Shown here: positions 10,862 to 22,276 of the stretch, in pieces | How positions within the stretch are numbered: the first letter of the stretch is position 1 | Layout of the letters: every line of letters starts with the position of its first letter | NCBI GenBank assembly: GCA_948470475.1 | Contig: OX419335.1 | Span: 26,043,161 to 26,107,160, forward strand | DNA from: Galaxea fascicularis | Taxonomy: Eukaryota > Cnidaria > Anthozoa > Scleractinia > Euphylliidae | Length of the DNA stretch: 64,000 nt | Direction of reading: 5' to 3' | Notes under the pieces: generated by a model | What the model was told of the DNA's origin: nothing | Databases searched by the model: none | Seen by the model: only the letters and a program-made list of their open reading frames with translations | Translations under genes and position numbers: made by a program

Positions 10862-13800
10862 AGGCAAAACTGAAATAGAAGTCACAAGCTTGGGTGGACT
10901 CCGTCTTCTATCACGGCGATGTAGAATTAAATGATAATTGCTCCTGTGATGTCTAGGTTGAAGAACCTGCAATTGCGAGGAAACAACAATTCACCAATGA
11001 GGCTAGCTTCCCTTCCAAAGGCACTATGAAAGTTATTTTATCAATACTGATCCTTTTGAACAAAGCGTCTCATTAGCTCACAATTGTCTTCCGATAATTT
11101 TCCACAATCTTTTGAAAACCAGGTGAAATCGCTTTTCCAATCACTCACAAAAACGGATCATGATCCCGACGACTTACGGGTTCTTCAACTCAAACAGTTT
11201 TTTATTACGCCACCTGACTAGGCGGAAGCTGTGTTTAGCCGACACCGAACAAACTCGTGGTATTTGTTTAGGTTATGAAGTTATTTTACAAAGGGAATGT
11301 CACGTTTCTGTAGAAAGAGTTAAAGGCTCCAGAAAGAAGAGAAAGACTTCGGTAGTAACCTCGCAACTCGTATTTCTGCAACGGCGGAGTTCTGGCATTC
11401 CCAAGCTTCCTCAAGTTCGCGTTTTGACTCGCTGGAATTAAACAATGAGAGATGCTCCCATTTCTGAATTTCTCAAAGAACGTTTTCCTACTAATTCAAC
11501 CCCGTACAGCCGGAATTACAAGATTGCGTTGGTTTCTTGTTTTTCGTACTATTGGTGAAATTTGCGGAGGAGATTCAATCGCGTTAAGTTGCTTAAGTTG
11601 CTTAAGTTGCTTAACACAAGGGCGTCGAAATGATAATAGGCACTGACTTAAAAGACAGATTGAATGAGGATAGGTTACGGAAAAGCTAGGACCTTTTCAG
11701 AAACGAAACACAATTTCCTAAAATAATGTTAAGTTCTTAAAGTCGCCCAAACGCTGGAAAATACCTTTGGCATAAGACAAGATTCATGAACGCAAAATCA
11801 AGCAAACAACCCAGATTTCCACATCATCCATTTACACCGCTTAGCAACTCCTTTAAGCCAAATGTCTTTATTTCTTTGAATTAGGTAAATGAATAACTTA
11901 CTGCGACTATCACTTGAAAAGGTTTTCTGATAAACTTGAAAGGAAACATCGAACAATATTTGAATAGGTCAGTCACGTTTCTCAAAGCTTTTTGTCATTT
12001 TTTACTTGTAACATGGTCGTACTGTTTTTGTCACACCTTTTTCCCCCAACTACGTTAAAATTTTGCCTTTAAATTATTTCGCCAACAAGATTCTTGTGAA
12101 TGTAAATAAAACTGAAATCCCTATCCTGAATTTAAATATGCAAATGAGTGATGAAGGTACAGCCGGCAGAACCAGACAAAATATAATTCAAGGCGAACAT
12201 GAAGCTTAATTAATCTACGAAGTGGAGATTATGATAGACAGTATTGAGCCCGACAAAGGTGCTCAATTCCATTTTGTAGTATTCCAAGAAATAACTTGTT
12301 CGAGCAAAAATGGAAATGTGCTCTAAGATAAAGAAAATCAGTTTAGAGCAAGATATCAACAGCACCTGTCTTCGGTGCATGAAACTAATATCCACTACCG
12401 ACTATGCTTACGCTAATTTCTAATGGAGAGTACTCACCGATTTGCTTGGGATTCCCTTTATTCTGAATGCAGGAAGCAGGGAATCCTACAGAAAACATAC
12501 AGGTACTACAGAAAAAGAAAAACAAATAATTTTGGTATACACGATATAGACTGAATTTTACATTTCGATTTTCTCGACAGCGGTCTGGTTGCTAGGTTTC
12601 ATGAAGAGCCATCTGTGATGTCACAGTCCACGCGCTCTTTCGGTGTCACAAGGTGATGATATCGAAACCGGAATGAAACCAGCATTGCCAAGTCCACCAT
12701 AAAAGACGTGTCATAGTGTTAATATCAGTTGAAAAACTGGGGTTAGCTGAAGGAGGAAGGACTAGTGATAACGGCTTGCTCGTGCATGTGGTAGTTTCTG
12801 ACACGGCCTTCAGTTGTTGTTTCCGCCTGCCAACAACTCCCAACACGCAGCCAAACGCAGCCAACATGTCGCGGCCAACAATGCTGATGATGTTGTTGTC
12901 CAACAGTGCCGCCAGCGTTTTGCACCTCAGTGGCTGGAGAAAGAACTTTTGCAAGTAAGCGAGGGGCTACAGTGGCCCACACTTCCGGACCTCAACTAAA
13001 TCCACAGCAAAAAGTTGTTAGAAGTATCTGCTTCTCCTCCTGGATTGCATGCTATTACATCTAAGGATTACGGCGTCAGCGATGTGTTGCTGGAACCAAT
13101 TTAAACCCGACATAAGAAATATATATAGTGTAGTAAAGTTTCCTTTCTCAGAACAAGAGAAGGTGCCCGGCCGCAAGAAACAAGACGGGATCGCTGTTTA
13201 AAAACGGCCCTCCGTCAAGAATGACACCCCCTCCCTCCTCACTGACAAGGGTGGACACACTCCATGCGTGGCACGCTTTTTCATGGGCCTGAGCGTAGCA
13301 AGCCTTCGAAAAGGAAAGCCAGGGGAAGAGGGGAATTAGGGCGTTTCCCGTTACCCTTACCCTTCGGACGCCTGCCGCGTAGGCTAGTTTAGAGATGTGT
13401 ACGAAGCAAAAATAACTTCCAAAATCCATTACGTGTTGATAACTTCAGTTTTCGAGATGAAGGACACTTCGGGTGCAGTTGCTGATAATTGGTTTCTGTT
13501 CTTCACTGACGTAACTAGTCGGGTTTTTAATGCGTCAAGTTTTGGAAGTTCCCGATTTTCACACTGGATTCGTACGTTTCGATGTGAACGAAACAGAAGT
13601 GCAATCAGCAACTAAAATGAGGGACGTGAACGACGGAGGGAAAAAGTTGTCGGGTATAAAGCCGGCTGTGATGCAGGAGGAGTCCCCATGAAATTGATGC
13701 TTTTTTATTTGCACTGTACGCAAAAGAGTAGAGAGTAACGAAACGACGTGTGGTACTTCAAAGGGTCATACAAGTAGACTGTAAACCGAAAGAGCGTCCG

Positions 13801-13933
13801 CTGAGTTCACGTTTTAGAAGGGTACGCAAAACCTGAGCACAGTCTTCAGGAAGAAATTGCATGCAAGGCAAGATTACGCTTGGCGTTGTTTGACCAGTCC
13901 TCCATTTATACCGTCAAAAATAACAGTAACATA
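10862..13933. other. Intergenic between Ly6 genes, first part
   Basis: No gene is supported. Noted items: a triplet of the 9-base unit ttgcttaag at about 11584-11612; a splice-like 48-base phase 1-1 segment on the minus strand at 12438-12485; and 12640-12990, where several overlapping frames are open and (caa)-rich words (gccaacaactcccaacacg, gccaacatg) recur, which looks like a repeat-derived segment. Confidence 0.4.
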
Positions 13934-14176
13934 CAGAGGCGGATCCAGGGGAGGGGTTAAGGGGGTTGCAACCCCCCCTTTGAGAATTTTGTTGTTGTTG
14001 TTATTTTGCTTGATTCTTCGTAAAATAATAATAGAATAAAATTGTTTTTACGAAGTTATTTCACTTTTACCATTCGACTGCTTGTCAAGTTACTCGCCTT
14101 CCACACCATTGGTGTTCAAGGCTACTTCGGTAGTGTACAACCCCCCCCCTTTCAGAAATTCCTGGATCCGCCCCTG
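13934..14176. mobile_element. hAT-like MITE
   Basis: The termini are CAGAGGCGGATCCAGG and CCTGGATCCGCCCCTG, inverted repeats close to the CAGGGGCGGATCCAGG end typical of hAT elements. Subterminal G-runs and C-runs are also inverted. A 5 bp direct repeat, acata, flanks it (13929-13933 and 14177-14181); this is shorter than the 8 bp expected for hAT, so the superfamily call rests on the ends. At 243 bp it is non-autonomous. Confidence 0.65.
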
Positions 14177-15440
14177 ACATAGGGCAGGATCCCATGGACC
14201 TTTGTATTTATAGAAGGTGGTGGCTTTTTTGTGAAAGGTTTAAGACTGGCGAAGTAAACGTAAGTTTGTGGACGAAAGGGTTAGGTATCGAACTATATAT
14301 ATTGACTTACACAATCTAGATGAAAGATGAAAAGGGAAAGGAAAGGACGAAAGGGTCAGGTATCGAACTTTATATATATATACCACCATTACAGTAAAAT
14401 ATATTAGTATCTGATGGTCTCTGAGTAAAGGTGGCGAGGAAGCGAACGATGGAAAAAGTGCTTCAACACTTAGTTGAGCAGGGATTACAAGAAAGAGGTG
14501 GAATATTCAAAATATAAATGGAACATTTTAAACGACGTTACTGAACTTATAGCATGACATTTGATGAGCGGGTAAATCGAAAATCAAGGGTTTCATTATG
14601 GTTTGAGGAGTCACAGAAGACTTCGTCAATTTGTTGACTTCATGGCTTTCTCGAGTTTAGAATCTTACAGATTGTTTCAGTCTATCACAATCTGAGTTTC
14701 AGAGTTCAAAACTTTCTGGGTTTCGTAATTTCTGTTAATACAAGGACTCGTCCGGCCCTTCCCGACTTCAACTTCAAATTACGTTTGACGAAAGTTCGGA
14801 ACACGTTTGGACACAAAAAGTGGCAGGTGGTGAAAGAACAGCGCAGCTTGAACAACAAAGGTTTGATTTGTTCGGTTCTTTTCTTTTTACGCCTGTGTCT
14901 ACTGACACTGTACTACACTGAGCTACACTGTCTGAATTCCCCACAAAGGAAGTAAATTAAAACACGTACAGTATAAGTACAAAATATTTAACATTTATTT
15001 ATTACAGAAAACAGACCTAAAGTTTTTAAAAATGGCAGTACGGTTCAGGTGTGAGGAAAACGCTTTTTGTAAATCACACAACTTTAATGAGGGCCGCCCT
15101 AACCCGCGAAAACCAGGAATAGAGATGCTTATAAACTTTCCGAAAAGTATGTAAAGGCTATCTACGAACACTTGACAAGATAACCTGTAACCTGACTTAC
15201 TGTCTCTGCCAGTTTGTCTTGAAATTAAATTAGTACTGGAGGGTATTTCCTTGGGGGTTGCTCTGCAAACAAATCAAACTGCACAAAACGCTTCAAGAAA
15301 CAAAGCAGAACCCCAAACGAGAGGGAGGACTTATTACCGGACGCTTGATTGTTGTTATTGGTAGAGAACTCTTGGGTGAACGTTCCAGGAAACAGCAACT
15401 CTTGTACCTGTTCGAATCAGCGCAGGCAACAGGAAGGTGT
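14177..15440. other. Intergenic between Ly6 genes, second part
   Basis: It holds a diverged local duplication near 14272-14380 (cgaaagggttaggtatcgaac .. / cgaaagggtcaggtatcgaac .., each followed by a TA-rich run). The region next to 15440 should contain the 3' untranslated region of the neighbouring Ly6 gene. I see nothing else recognisable. Confidence 0.45.
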
Positions 15441-16559
15441 TCAATAAATGACAGTTAAAATACCGAGCAATGCGAGCATGCGCATGTCATATTTTGAGCG
15501 CAGAGCAGTGGATGCTGGATTACAAGGGTCAAAGAGATCGTCATTACACAGCTCCCCTTTGCAGCATAGGATGCAATTTTTTGTCGTACGTCCTTCTGTA
15601 TAGTAGGTTGATTCCGCTTCGTTACACTCATCCGTGCAGTACCTTGCAAACTGATGTGTTGAACTGTTGGCCGATGGTTCTGTCTTAAAACTGGCACAAA
15701 AGTCGTTCCCTCTGGAGCATGCGCCCCGCGTGGCTCCGCTGAGTGAATCTGGAGTGCAGTTGCTGTTGGTCTTTGAGTTGCATTCATAACATATCGCACC
15801 ACCTGGAATTACATCGAAAAAAAATACGTGAAGTAACTACAAGTTTGTTTTGTAAAGATTAACTATTTTTTGTAAGACACGCATATATTCGCAAGAAAAT
15901 CCGATTGACGAGTCAAACTAAATCTGATTTGACAGGTTTAGCGTATACTTCATATAATTGTCTTTTTTTTTTCTGTGGTTTCACATGCGATATCTATGTC
16001 AGCTGACAAGTACTCACACCGCAGTCGTGCGCTTCTTTCAATTCACCCAGCTTTTACCCTTAATTTCCCCACCCGGCGTACCCCTTGTTTCACTGAAATA
16101 TTTTTTTTCTTTTCGCCAAAGTAATTCACAGTAAAGTAGGGAATGTTTCACTCTTGCGTTCCAGAGAAAACGCTCTCTTTGTGTGATGTCACTTACACTT
16201 CAAGGAGTATTCAGGGATTTTTGGTTCCAGTTGAAAGCTTTTATTGGCGGACGAATAACAAATCTGCGGGAAAGAGATTCCCACTGAACTTCTAAAAAGT
16301 ACCATATTTAAAGGCAGTAATTTATTGGCCTACAGGATCAATGATTCGGAGGATTCACACCAATAATTTATTATGTTCCAGAATATCCACCCCACAAGCA
16401 ATTGAACTTTCAAGCTAGCGAACAATCAAATTGAGTTAATGACTGTTCACAAAAGCAAGCAAGCAAGCAAGCAAGCATACCTTCACAACTTAAAGATAAG
16501 AAGGCTGCGGCCAGCAATACAGACAAGGTGATTGAAATGCATTTCCTGACTGTTGTCAT
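15441..16559 (-). CDS. Ly6/uPAR-domain GPI-type protein B
   Basis: Two minus-strand exons: 16481-16559 (ATG at 16559) and 15441-15802, with a GTATGC donor and an ATTCCAG acceptor in phase 1, giving 146 residues. Exon one is a signal peptide (hydrophobic core ISITLSVLLAAAFLSLSC). Exon two begins GGAICYECNS and carries ten cysteines in LU spacing, ending CILCCKGELCNDD, then a DPCNPAS linker and a C-terminal hydrophobic segment (MLALLGILTVIY) fitting a GPI signal. Candidate N-glycosylation sequons include NCT and NSS. It is a tandem paralogue of the 9404-10861 gene, about 4.6 kb away in the same orientation. An (AAGC)n tract sits immediately after the exon-one donor. Confidence 0.87.
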
Positions 16560-16654
16560 CTTGCGATCAGATTCTTCTTATCCAACGTCTGTCTACAGTA
16601 TCATGATCAGCAATACTTTTCATTCATTCATTCATTCATTCATTCATTCATTTT
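16454..16654. repeat. Microsatellites around Ly6 B exon 1
   Basis: A run of aagc units lies at about 16454-16477 in the intron beside the donor. A run of attc units lies at about 16618-16652, just upstream of the gene, where it could fall in the promoter or 5' untranslated region. Confidence 0.85.
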
Positions 16655-17514
16655 ATTACTTGAAAAAGAAAATACAATGACAATCCTGCGCAACCCGCAG
16701 ATAGCAGAGCTAATCGAGGCGGGTTGCGCTTTTAAATCAAACGTCATTATCAGTAAAAATGAAACAAAAGAAATAGAAAAGAAATACCCACATATTAATA
16801 TACATGTATAACGAGCTGGCCCGTAACGAGGGTAAAATAACTGGGGGACCTCAGCAAATTGGCAAGCGAAGCAAAGGAGGAACATCAAACCCATAGGTTT
16901 AATAAACAAAGCATAAACTCTGCACACAACACGTTTTGGCACATTTCTTCATAAATTAACGTTTCATGGAGGACATAAACAGAGTTTTCACAAAGCGCCG
17001 ACCACCGGCGATATCGCCGGCTACTTTCCTAGTTTTGCCGGCTACGATTCGCCGGTGAAAAGAGAAAATGTAGGGGGAAAAAATGGTGTTGTTACCCCCA
17101 GAGTGCCGTTTACCCGGCGTTTACTTTCCTAGATTCTCTTTCTACTTAAAATCTTTTTGACAACCCTGCATAAACACCCGCCGACAATTTTTCTTTTTCA
17201 TTGTTTTTAACTTGGGACCGTTCCTTCCTTCCTTCCGTTTGACTGCGGGAGAATTCGCCTACAATTTAGCGAGTTGGAAGAATCGCGATAAGTCTGAAAG
17301 GACGCGAATTCACTTTATGAGTGATGTTTTCGACACCGTCACCGTCGTGGTAAGTTTTGGTATTTTTAAAATTGTTTTTTAACTTCAAAGAATTCTTTGA
17401 GGGAGGGGGCTTGAGCCCCCTTGCCCCTCCCCTGCTACGGGCCTCACTAGAGCTGACTAATGTTTAGCAGCTTAATATAGCGACTGCTAAGAAATGTAAC
17501 ATCAGACACCATAA
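16655..17514. other. Intergenic with a MITE fragment
   Basis: The stretch about 17250-17345 (ttagcgagttggaagaatcgcgataagtctgaaa .. caccgtcaccgtcgtgg) matches the right half of the element at 26429-26778, so it is a truncated copy of that family. A G-rich then C-rich patch at about 17400-17440 resembles hAT-type subterminal sequence. No gene is supported. Confidence 0.45.
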
Positions 17515-18340
17515 AGGTCGGCACACACGATGGGACTAGTCCCTGCGCGGCTAGTCCCTTGAAGAGTTTACACGAAGGGACTCGGCTGGTCGCAGGGACT
17601 AGTCCAATCGTGCGTGCCGATGCGGGGACTAATTTGCACAGGAATATGGCCAAAAACTAGGGCAAAAACGTATTATTATTTCACCGCTTCAAAGTGAAAT
17701 TAACAATGTAGCATTGAAATAAACAGCGCATACAGTACAAACTGCGCTCAGATTGTTTCGCTAAATTGTTAAATTCAATGTTTGAATTTTTCCAATTGAG
17801 TCCGTTGTCAACAGAAACTAGTTCTCATATGCCGCAGACCTACCTGCGACATAGCCGCCGGTAATGCCTGGGATAAAATATTATTGTTCCGACATATGAA
17901 AACATACGCCGCCGGCATGAAGAACAATCAAGGTGTTTACCGCCGGCACGCCTGCGAAGTTGACTTGAGTCCAACTTCGCAGGCGTGCCGGCGGTAAAGA
18001 CCTTCGATGGTTTTTAATGCCGGCGGCGTATGTTCTCATATGTTGGAACAGTGTCCCAGGCATTACCGGCGGCTTTGTCGCAAGTAGGTCTGCGGCATAT
18101 GAGAACCAGGCTTAACGTTTTCTTACCGATCTGGATATACTCAAAACGAACAGTTCACACGCAGGGTTTTCAGGGACCAGTCGCCGGGACTTGTCCCACA
18201 AATTCAAACCAGTTTGAAATCGTGAGACTAGTCGCCGGGACCGTGACCAGATTTTTGGCTAGTTCACACGATGAGACTGGTCCCCGCGATTTGCTGCAGG
18301 GATTGGTCGCAGGGCCTAGTCCCATTGTGTGTGCCGACCC
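17515..18340. mobile_element. PIF/Harbinger-like foldback element with nested palindrome
   Basis: The left end reads AGGTCGGCACACACGATGGG and the right end is the inverted GGGTCGGCACACACAATGGG. TAA flanks both sides (17512-17514 and 18341-18343), matching the 3 bp TWA duplication of PIF/Harbinger transposons. Subterminal gactagtccc-type words recur in both arms. There is no transposase; the interior is occupied by a second palindrome (17821-18106). Non-autonomous, 826 bp. Confidence 0.78.
17821..18106. repeat. 286-bp palindrome nested in the larger element
   Basis: The left arm starts gttctcatatgccgcagacc and the right arm ends with its inverse. The arms are about 135 bases each and include inverted ccgccggtaatgcc and gccggcacgcctgcgaagtt words, with a centre near 17965. 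It probably is a separate foldback element inserted into the 17515-18340 element. No clear target duplication is visible. Confidence 0.75.
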
Positions 18341-18719
18341 TAACTCTTTGGCGACTACTTGACTTATGCATGTCGGCGCGTGACGTGACGCGACCGTCAA
18401 TTGGAGCGAATGCAAAATGCTAAGCATGGATTGATTCCGAACGTCCTGAGAAAACAAGCGACAAAACTAAATGTTCGCAGAGACGTAGCATGTTGAGTGC
18501 CTTAGCTCTTTGATATGCTTTGAACTTTTGCCCACCGTATAACAGTCTGATATATTTAAGATTCTTTCCTGAAAACCGACACGTTCAAACCATCATCAAC
18601 AACGATGGCGACGAACACTGAGTTGTTTACGCAGCATCTTGAGTTCGCTACTTCGTTGCCTTTCACTTACTTGGAGATTGCAAGATTTCTTGTGCGGCCC
18701 GCTATATGTCTTAAGAAAC

Positions 18720-19295
18720 CAGTGTTGAAGCCCGTTTGGAACGTACGACTGACTTTCACAACATTTTATCCATCCATAGAGATTTTCTTGATCCTGAGTG
18801 AGTCACGCTTCAGGCGTTGTGACCCTTGTGAGACATTATAATAATAATTGGTATTGTCTACGTCAGAATGAAAATAACCAGCTACAGTCACTATGGCAAC
18901 TCTCAGCGACGTCAACAGTGATTTTTCGTACTCAACAGTACCGTAATGGATCGTAGGGTGGTGATCGAGTAATGATGATGTTGTAGACGGCTCGGGACTG
19001 AGTGGTGAGCTTATGCCTGAGCTGCGTCAGAGTTTGGGTTCCCCGTGACTCATCTCGCACTGTTGTATATGTTAAAGCATATCATACAAAGCATATTCGT
19101 GCATGGGAAGGAGACACATTGAAAGTACATGCTCGAGTGAAAATCAAGCAATAGTTCAACGTTAAATTTCCTTCCACTATGAATACCCTCCAGTCTTCAA
19201 CCATTCCGTTAAACATTGACACTCTGAAGATCAAGAAAGCGTTTATAGGTGGATAAAATGTTGTTAAAGTCAGCCGTAAGTTCAAAACGGAACTG
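18720..19295. repeat. Diverged inverted pair with coding-like similarity
   Basis: The plus strand at about 18733-18795 and the minus strand at about 19285-19222 are similar (gactttcacaacattttatc against gactttaacaacattttatc). In one frame each gives related peptides (RLTFTTFYPSIEIFLIL and RLTLTTFYPPINAFLIF). This could be a foldback repeat or an inverted duplication of an exon. I do not recognise the peptide. Confidence 0.4.
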
Positions 19296-21908
19296 ACATC
19301 TTGGGCAAAATCAAGTGGCCTCATCCCAAAACAATTAACGTAATGGCACTGGATTGAAGTTCCGTACAAAGTAGCGATGTTAAGAGAAGTTTTGTCCCTA
19401 TTGCAGAATATCTAATGCAACGAGAAACAGATGAATGACAGCTCTTACATGGTCAATAATTCAGTTCTCAGAGATAGTGACCGTAATTTATGCAAATACA
19501 CACACGTCTCTTCTCAATTCAGACATCCACTGACTCTGTTGTGGTTTCCGCGATCATGTTTGAAACTTCTGTCATCCGTACCAGAAGGCTATTATTGAAC
19601 GTCCAATGCGAACACATCATATGCCGGCCCACTTACGACAAGCTGACGTAGTTTCCCCGCGGTTTGTTTTTGAAGTATTACTTACAAGCCGATACTGATA
19701 CAAACTTCCTTTTACTTGGCAATTGATCATCGGTCGCTCTCTAGTGCCCCGCGGCTTTGCTCGATTTGGAATTGTCATAGATCCACAAATTAAGGTCAGT
19801 TTTGGTTAAACGGTTCATACCTCTGAAACTATAATCTAAAGCCAGACAAACAAGCATGAACAGTTTCCGAGTAGTTGAATTGCCGGAGAATTGTCTCGTT
19901 TTGAGAGTTGTCTCGGCAATATACATGTGCCGAGGTTAGCTGACACCTGATTTCGATTCAAATTAAAAGCGTCTTTTCGCAGAAAAGCAAAAGTTTATAT
20001 ACAAGGTTTACAGCAACATCCTTAAGCTGACAAATGAAACGCGAATGCGAGATCCGCGACAAGTACTAAGTTTTTGTTCACTTCCTCGTCGAAGGCTGAT
20101 CTATGTTATATTACAGAACCAAACTACCAGAGAGCAGACATTGCGACCTCGAGAAATTTGAAATTGTCGGCTATAAACTACATAAAAAAAGAATCAAAGC
20201 TATAGACTGAATGGACACTAGTAAATCACAAAAAAATAGCGCGAGTGTGACAAACAGATGGTTGTGCAACGAGAACAATCTTCGGTTGTGTTGCATAATT
20301 GGACCGTTAATGATTGCTTGTTATTCACGTCGGGCAGACGGGTTCAGTTACGGGTTTACAAGTTTACCACTAGCAGCGAACTCGGGTAGCAAATATTGCC
20401 ACGGCAGTAGCTCGCTAAAAACATGCTCAAACCGCATGAAAAACACTCTACACAGCTTGTGGCAAAAGATTCCTTTTGTTGAGTGTTGAACCGGATACTC
20501 ATACATATTGCATATCGGAGACTTTGCATAAGAAAGTGTTCCTGTTGTTGCTTGATATGGGGATCCTTAACTGAGCAGGTGTGCCAATGATGAGCAGGAA
20601 AGTAACCACGAAACAAATTTAGTTGTCGCTACGAAGGGTGACATCTCAGAGAATAGTGGATTTCGTCAACCTGTTGAAAGGTATTTGGAAAAAAATAATA
20701 ACTGCCACGAGAATAAGATATCGCTGTTTTACTTTCTTGTTAGAATCTTACTCATGTCACTGATCTATTATGATACTTGCGTTTACAAACGGCAGAGACA
20801 AGATGATGAGGTTGGTGCTTTGACCAGTACAAAGGCTCGATCAAACAGATAACAGAACTTCGAAGTTTCAGCGAGGAAATCATTAATTAACTACTCTTAA
20901 CATTCATACGCATTCTTGTTCAGGGCATTTAAATTTTATGCATAGACGGCATATTTTTAAGCGATGTTAATAGACCCCAACAGAAAACGTATTGTGGTCT
21001 TAACTCATTTCTAGATGATATTTTGTTTTATTTTCGACAGTATTTTGTCGGGAGAGCTTTGACAGGGGACATTATCGAGATGCAAGGAACTCTTTGTGTA
21101 GCATATCGTCTGGTGGCGGTTTTGACACTTTGGAGCTGCAGTATGCAAAGTTAGTCTGTTACGTAATAAATAACCTCTCATTTTGCAGCAGTATTTATCT
21201 GCCCAAGCGCTGAAAAAGTAGGGAAACAGGACGTTAGCGAGGACAAAGGAAACGTAAACTAAAAAAGCATTTCTTATTGTCAAGTTTACTAATTACTCCG
21301 GTACAGAAACCAAGTTGGAACTATTTTAACCAGTTATTTCTTTCACAATAGTGCAGGAAACACTGCGTCGGATTTGCTTATGGCGTAAATAACAGTTGGA
21401 TGTTGGATTTTGGCCCGAGTATTTGGGTTTAATGACACCACCCAATAGTGAAATGAAAATAAACGCAGGTTTAATGCAAATTTGCATGTGTTTTCACAGA
21501 CAAACGCGTATTTTTTTTAAACAAGAATATCCTTGTCATGGTTCTATCGTATGTAATGGTTGTTTTTATGAAAAACGTGAACATATATCAAAGAACAAAC
21601 ATTCTTGCCTACACCAGGACATGATGTTGTGATGGTGTATACTGACACGAAAAAGGATTTGAAATTGTTAAGTAGCTTACACGAATCCCGAATCCCGAAT
21701 TGTCATAGTACCACTGTAAAGAGTATGGAAAAGAACAAAGTGTGGTATTGTGCTTGTTAGAGAGAAACTGTGTCATATTGTGATGATTAGTATCATTTTG
21801 GAAAGGTGCTGAATCATTGTATGTGTGGTCACGCTTTAGTTGTTAGAATATTTATAACTCATAACAATGGTGACGAGAGCCATGAGTCTGCACTTTTTTT
21901 TTTTGTTT

Positions 21909-22276
21909 GCTGTGGCTACATGGCCGGTAACCGGCCAAGGTGATAAAAACACTAAATGACGGGCCGTCCGATATTTTTCTAAAAATTGTCAAATCAAAGA
22001 ATCCTGGCTAATCCAAACCATCGTATGTCGATTAGGAAAAGTTAAGCGATCCTGAAATGACTTTGCTGGGCTTATTGGACGAACCCTAATTCGTGACACT
22101 TAGAATTCTTTTTTAGGTCGACTGCCGGCCAAGGTGTTAAAAACATGAAATAATCATTTTAGGATCGCTTGACTTTTCCTAATCGACATACGATGGTTTC
22201 GATTAGCCAGGATTCTTTGATTTGACAATTTTTAGAAAAATATCGGACTGCTGGTTACCGGCCATATAGTCACAGC
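21909..22276. mobile_element. Foldback MITE, 368 bp
   Basis: The ends gctgtggctacatggccggtaacc and ggttaccggccatatagtcacagc are inverted. Internal arms of over 100 bases are also inverted, including gatatttttctaaaaattgtc, caaagaatcctggcta and atcgtatgtcgattaggaaaa with their complements. The centre lies near 22090. No open frame is present. Superfamily not assigned. Confidence 0.75.

Noticed and set aside
12438..12485. Minus-strand 48-base exon between TTTCTGTAG and GTGAGT, phase 1-1, which could join the Ly6 A gene as an alternative exon
   Set aside because: No protein similarity and no upstream signal-peptide exon; good splice words alone occur by chance.
12646..12999. Overlapping 60-100 codon frames on both strands
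   Set aside because: All frames are open because of repetitive (caa)-rich words; probably a repeat segment, no start or splice context.
18605..18797. First exon of the SRCR/LRP-like receptor
   Set aside because: Phase 1 ending is compatible with the 23416 exon, but the peptide is not a signal peptide and lies 4.6 kb upstream next to an inverted copy; not enough to join them.
21011..21283. 90-codon minus-strand frame with a hydrophobic start and five cysteines, resembling a small secreted protein
   Set aside because: It opens with TTG, not ATG, and there is no clear splice partner; an odd cysteine number and no recognised family.
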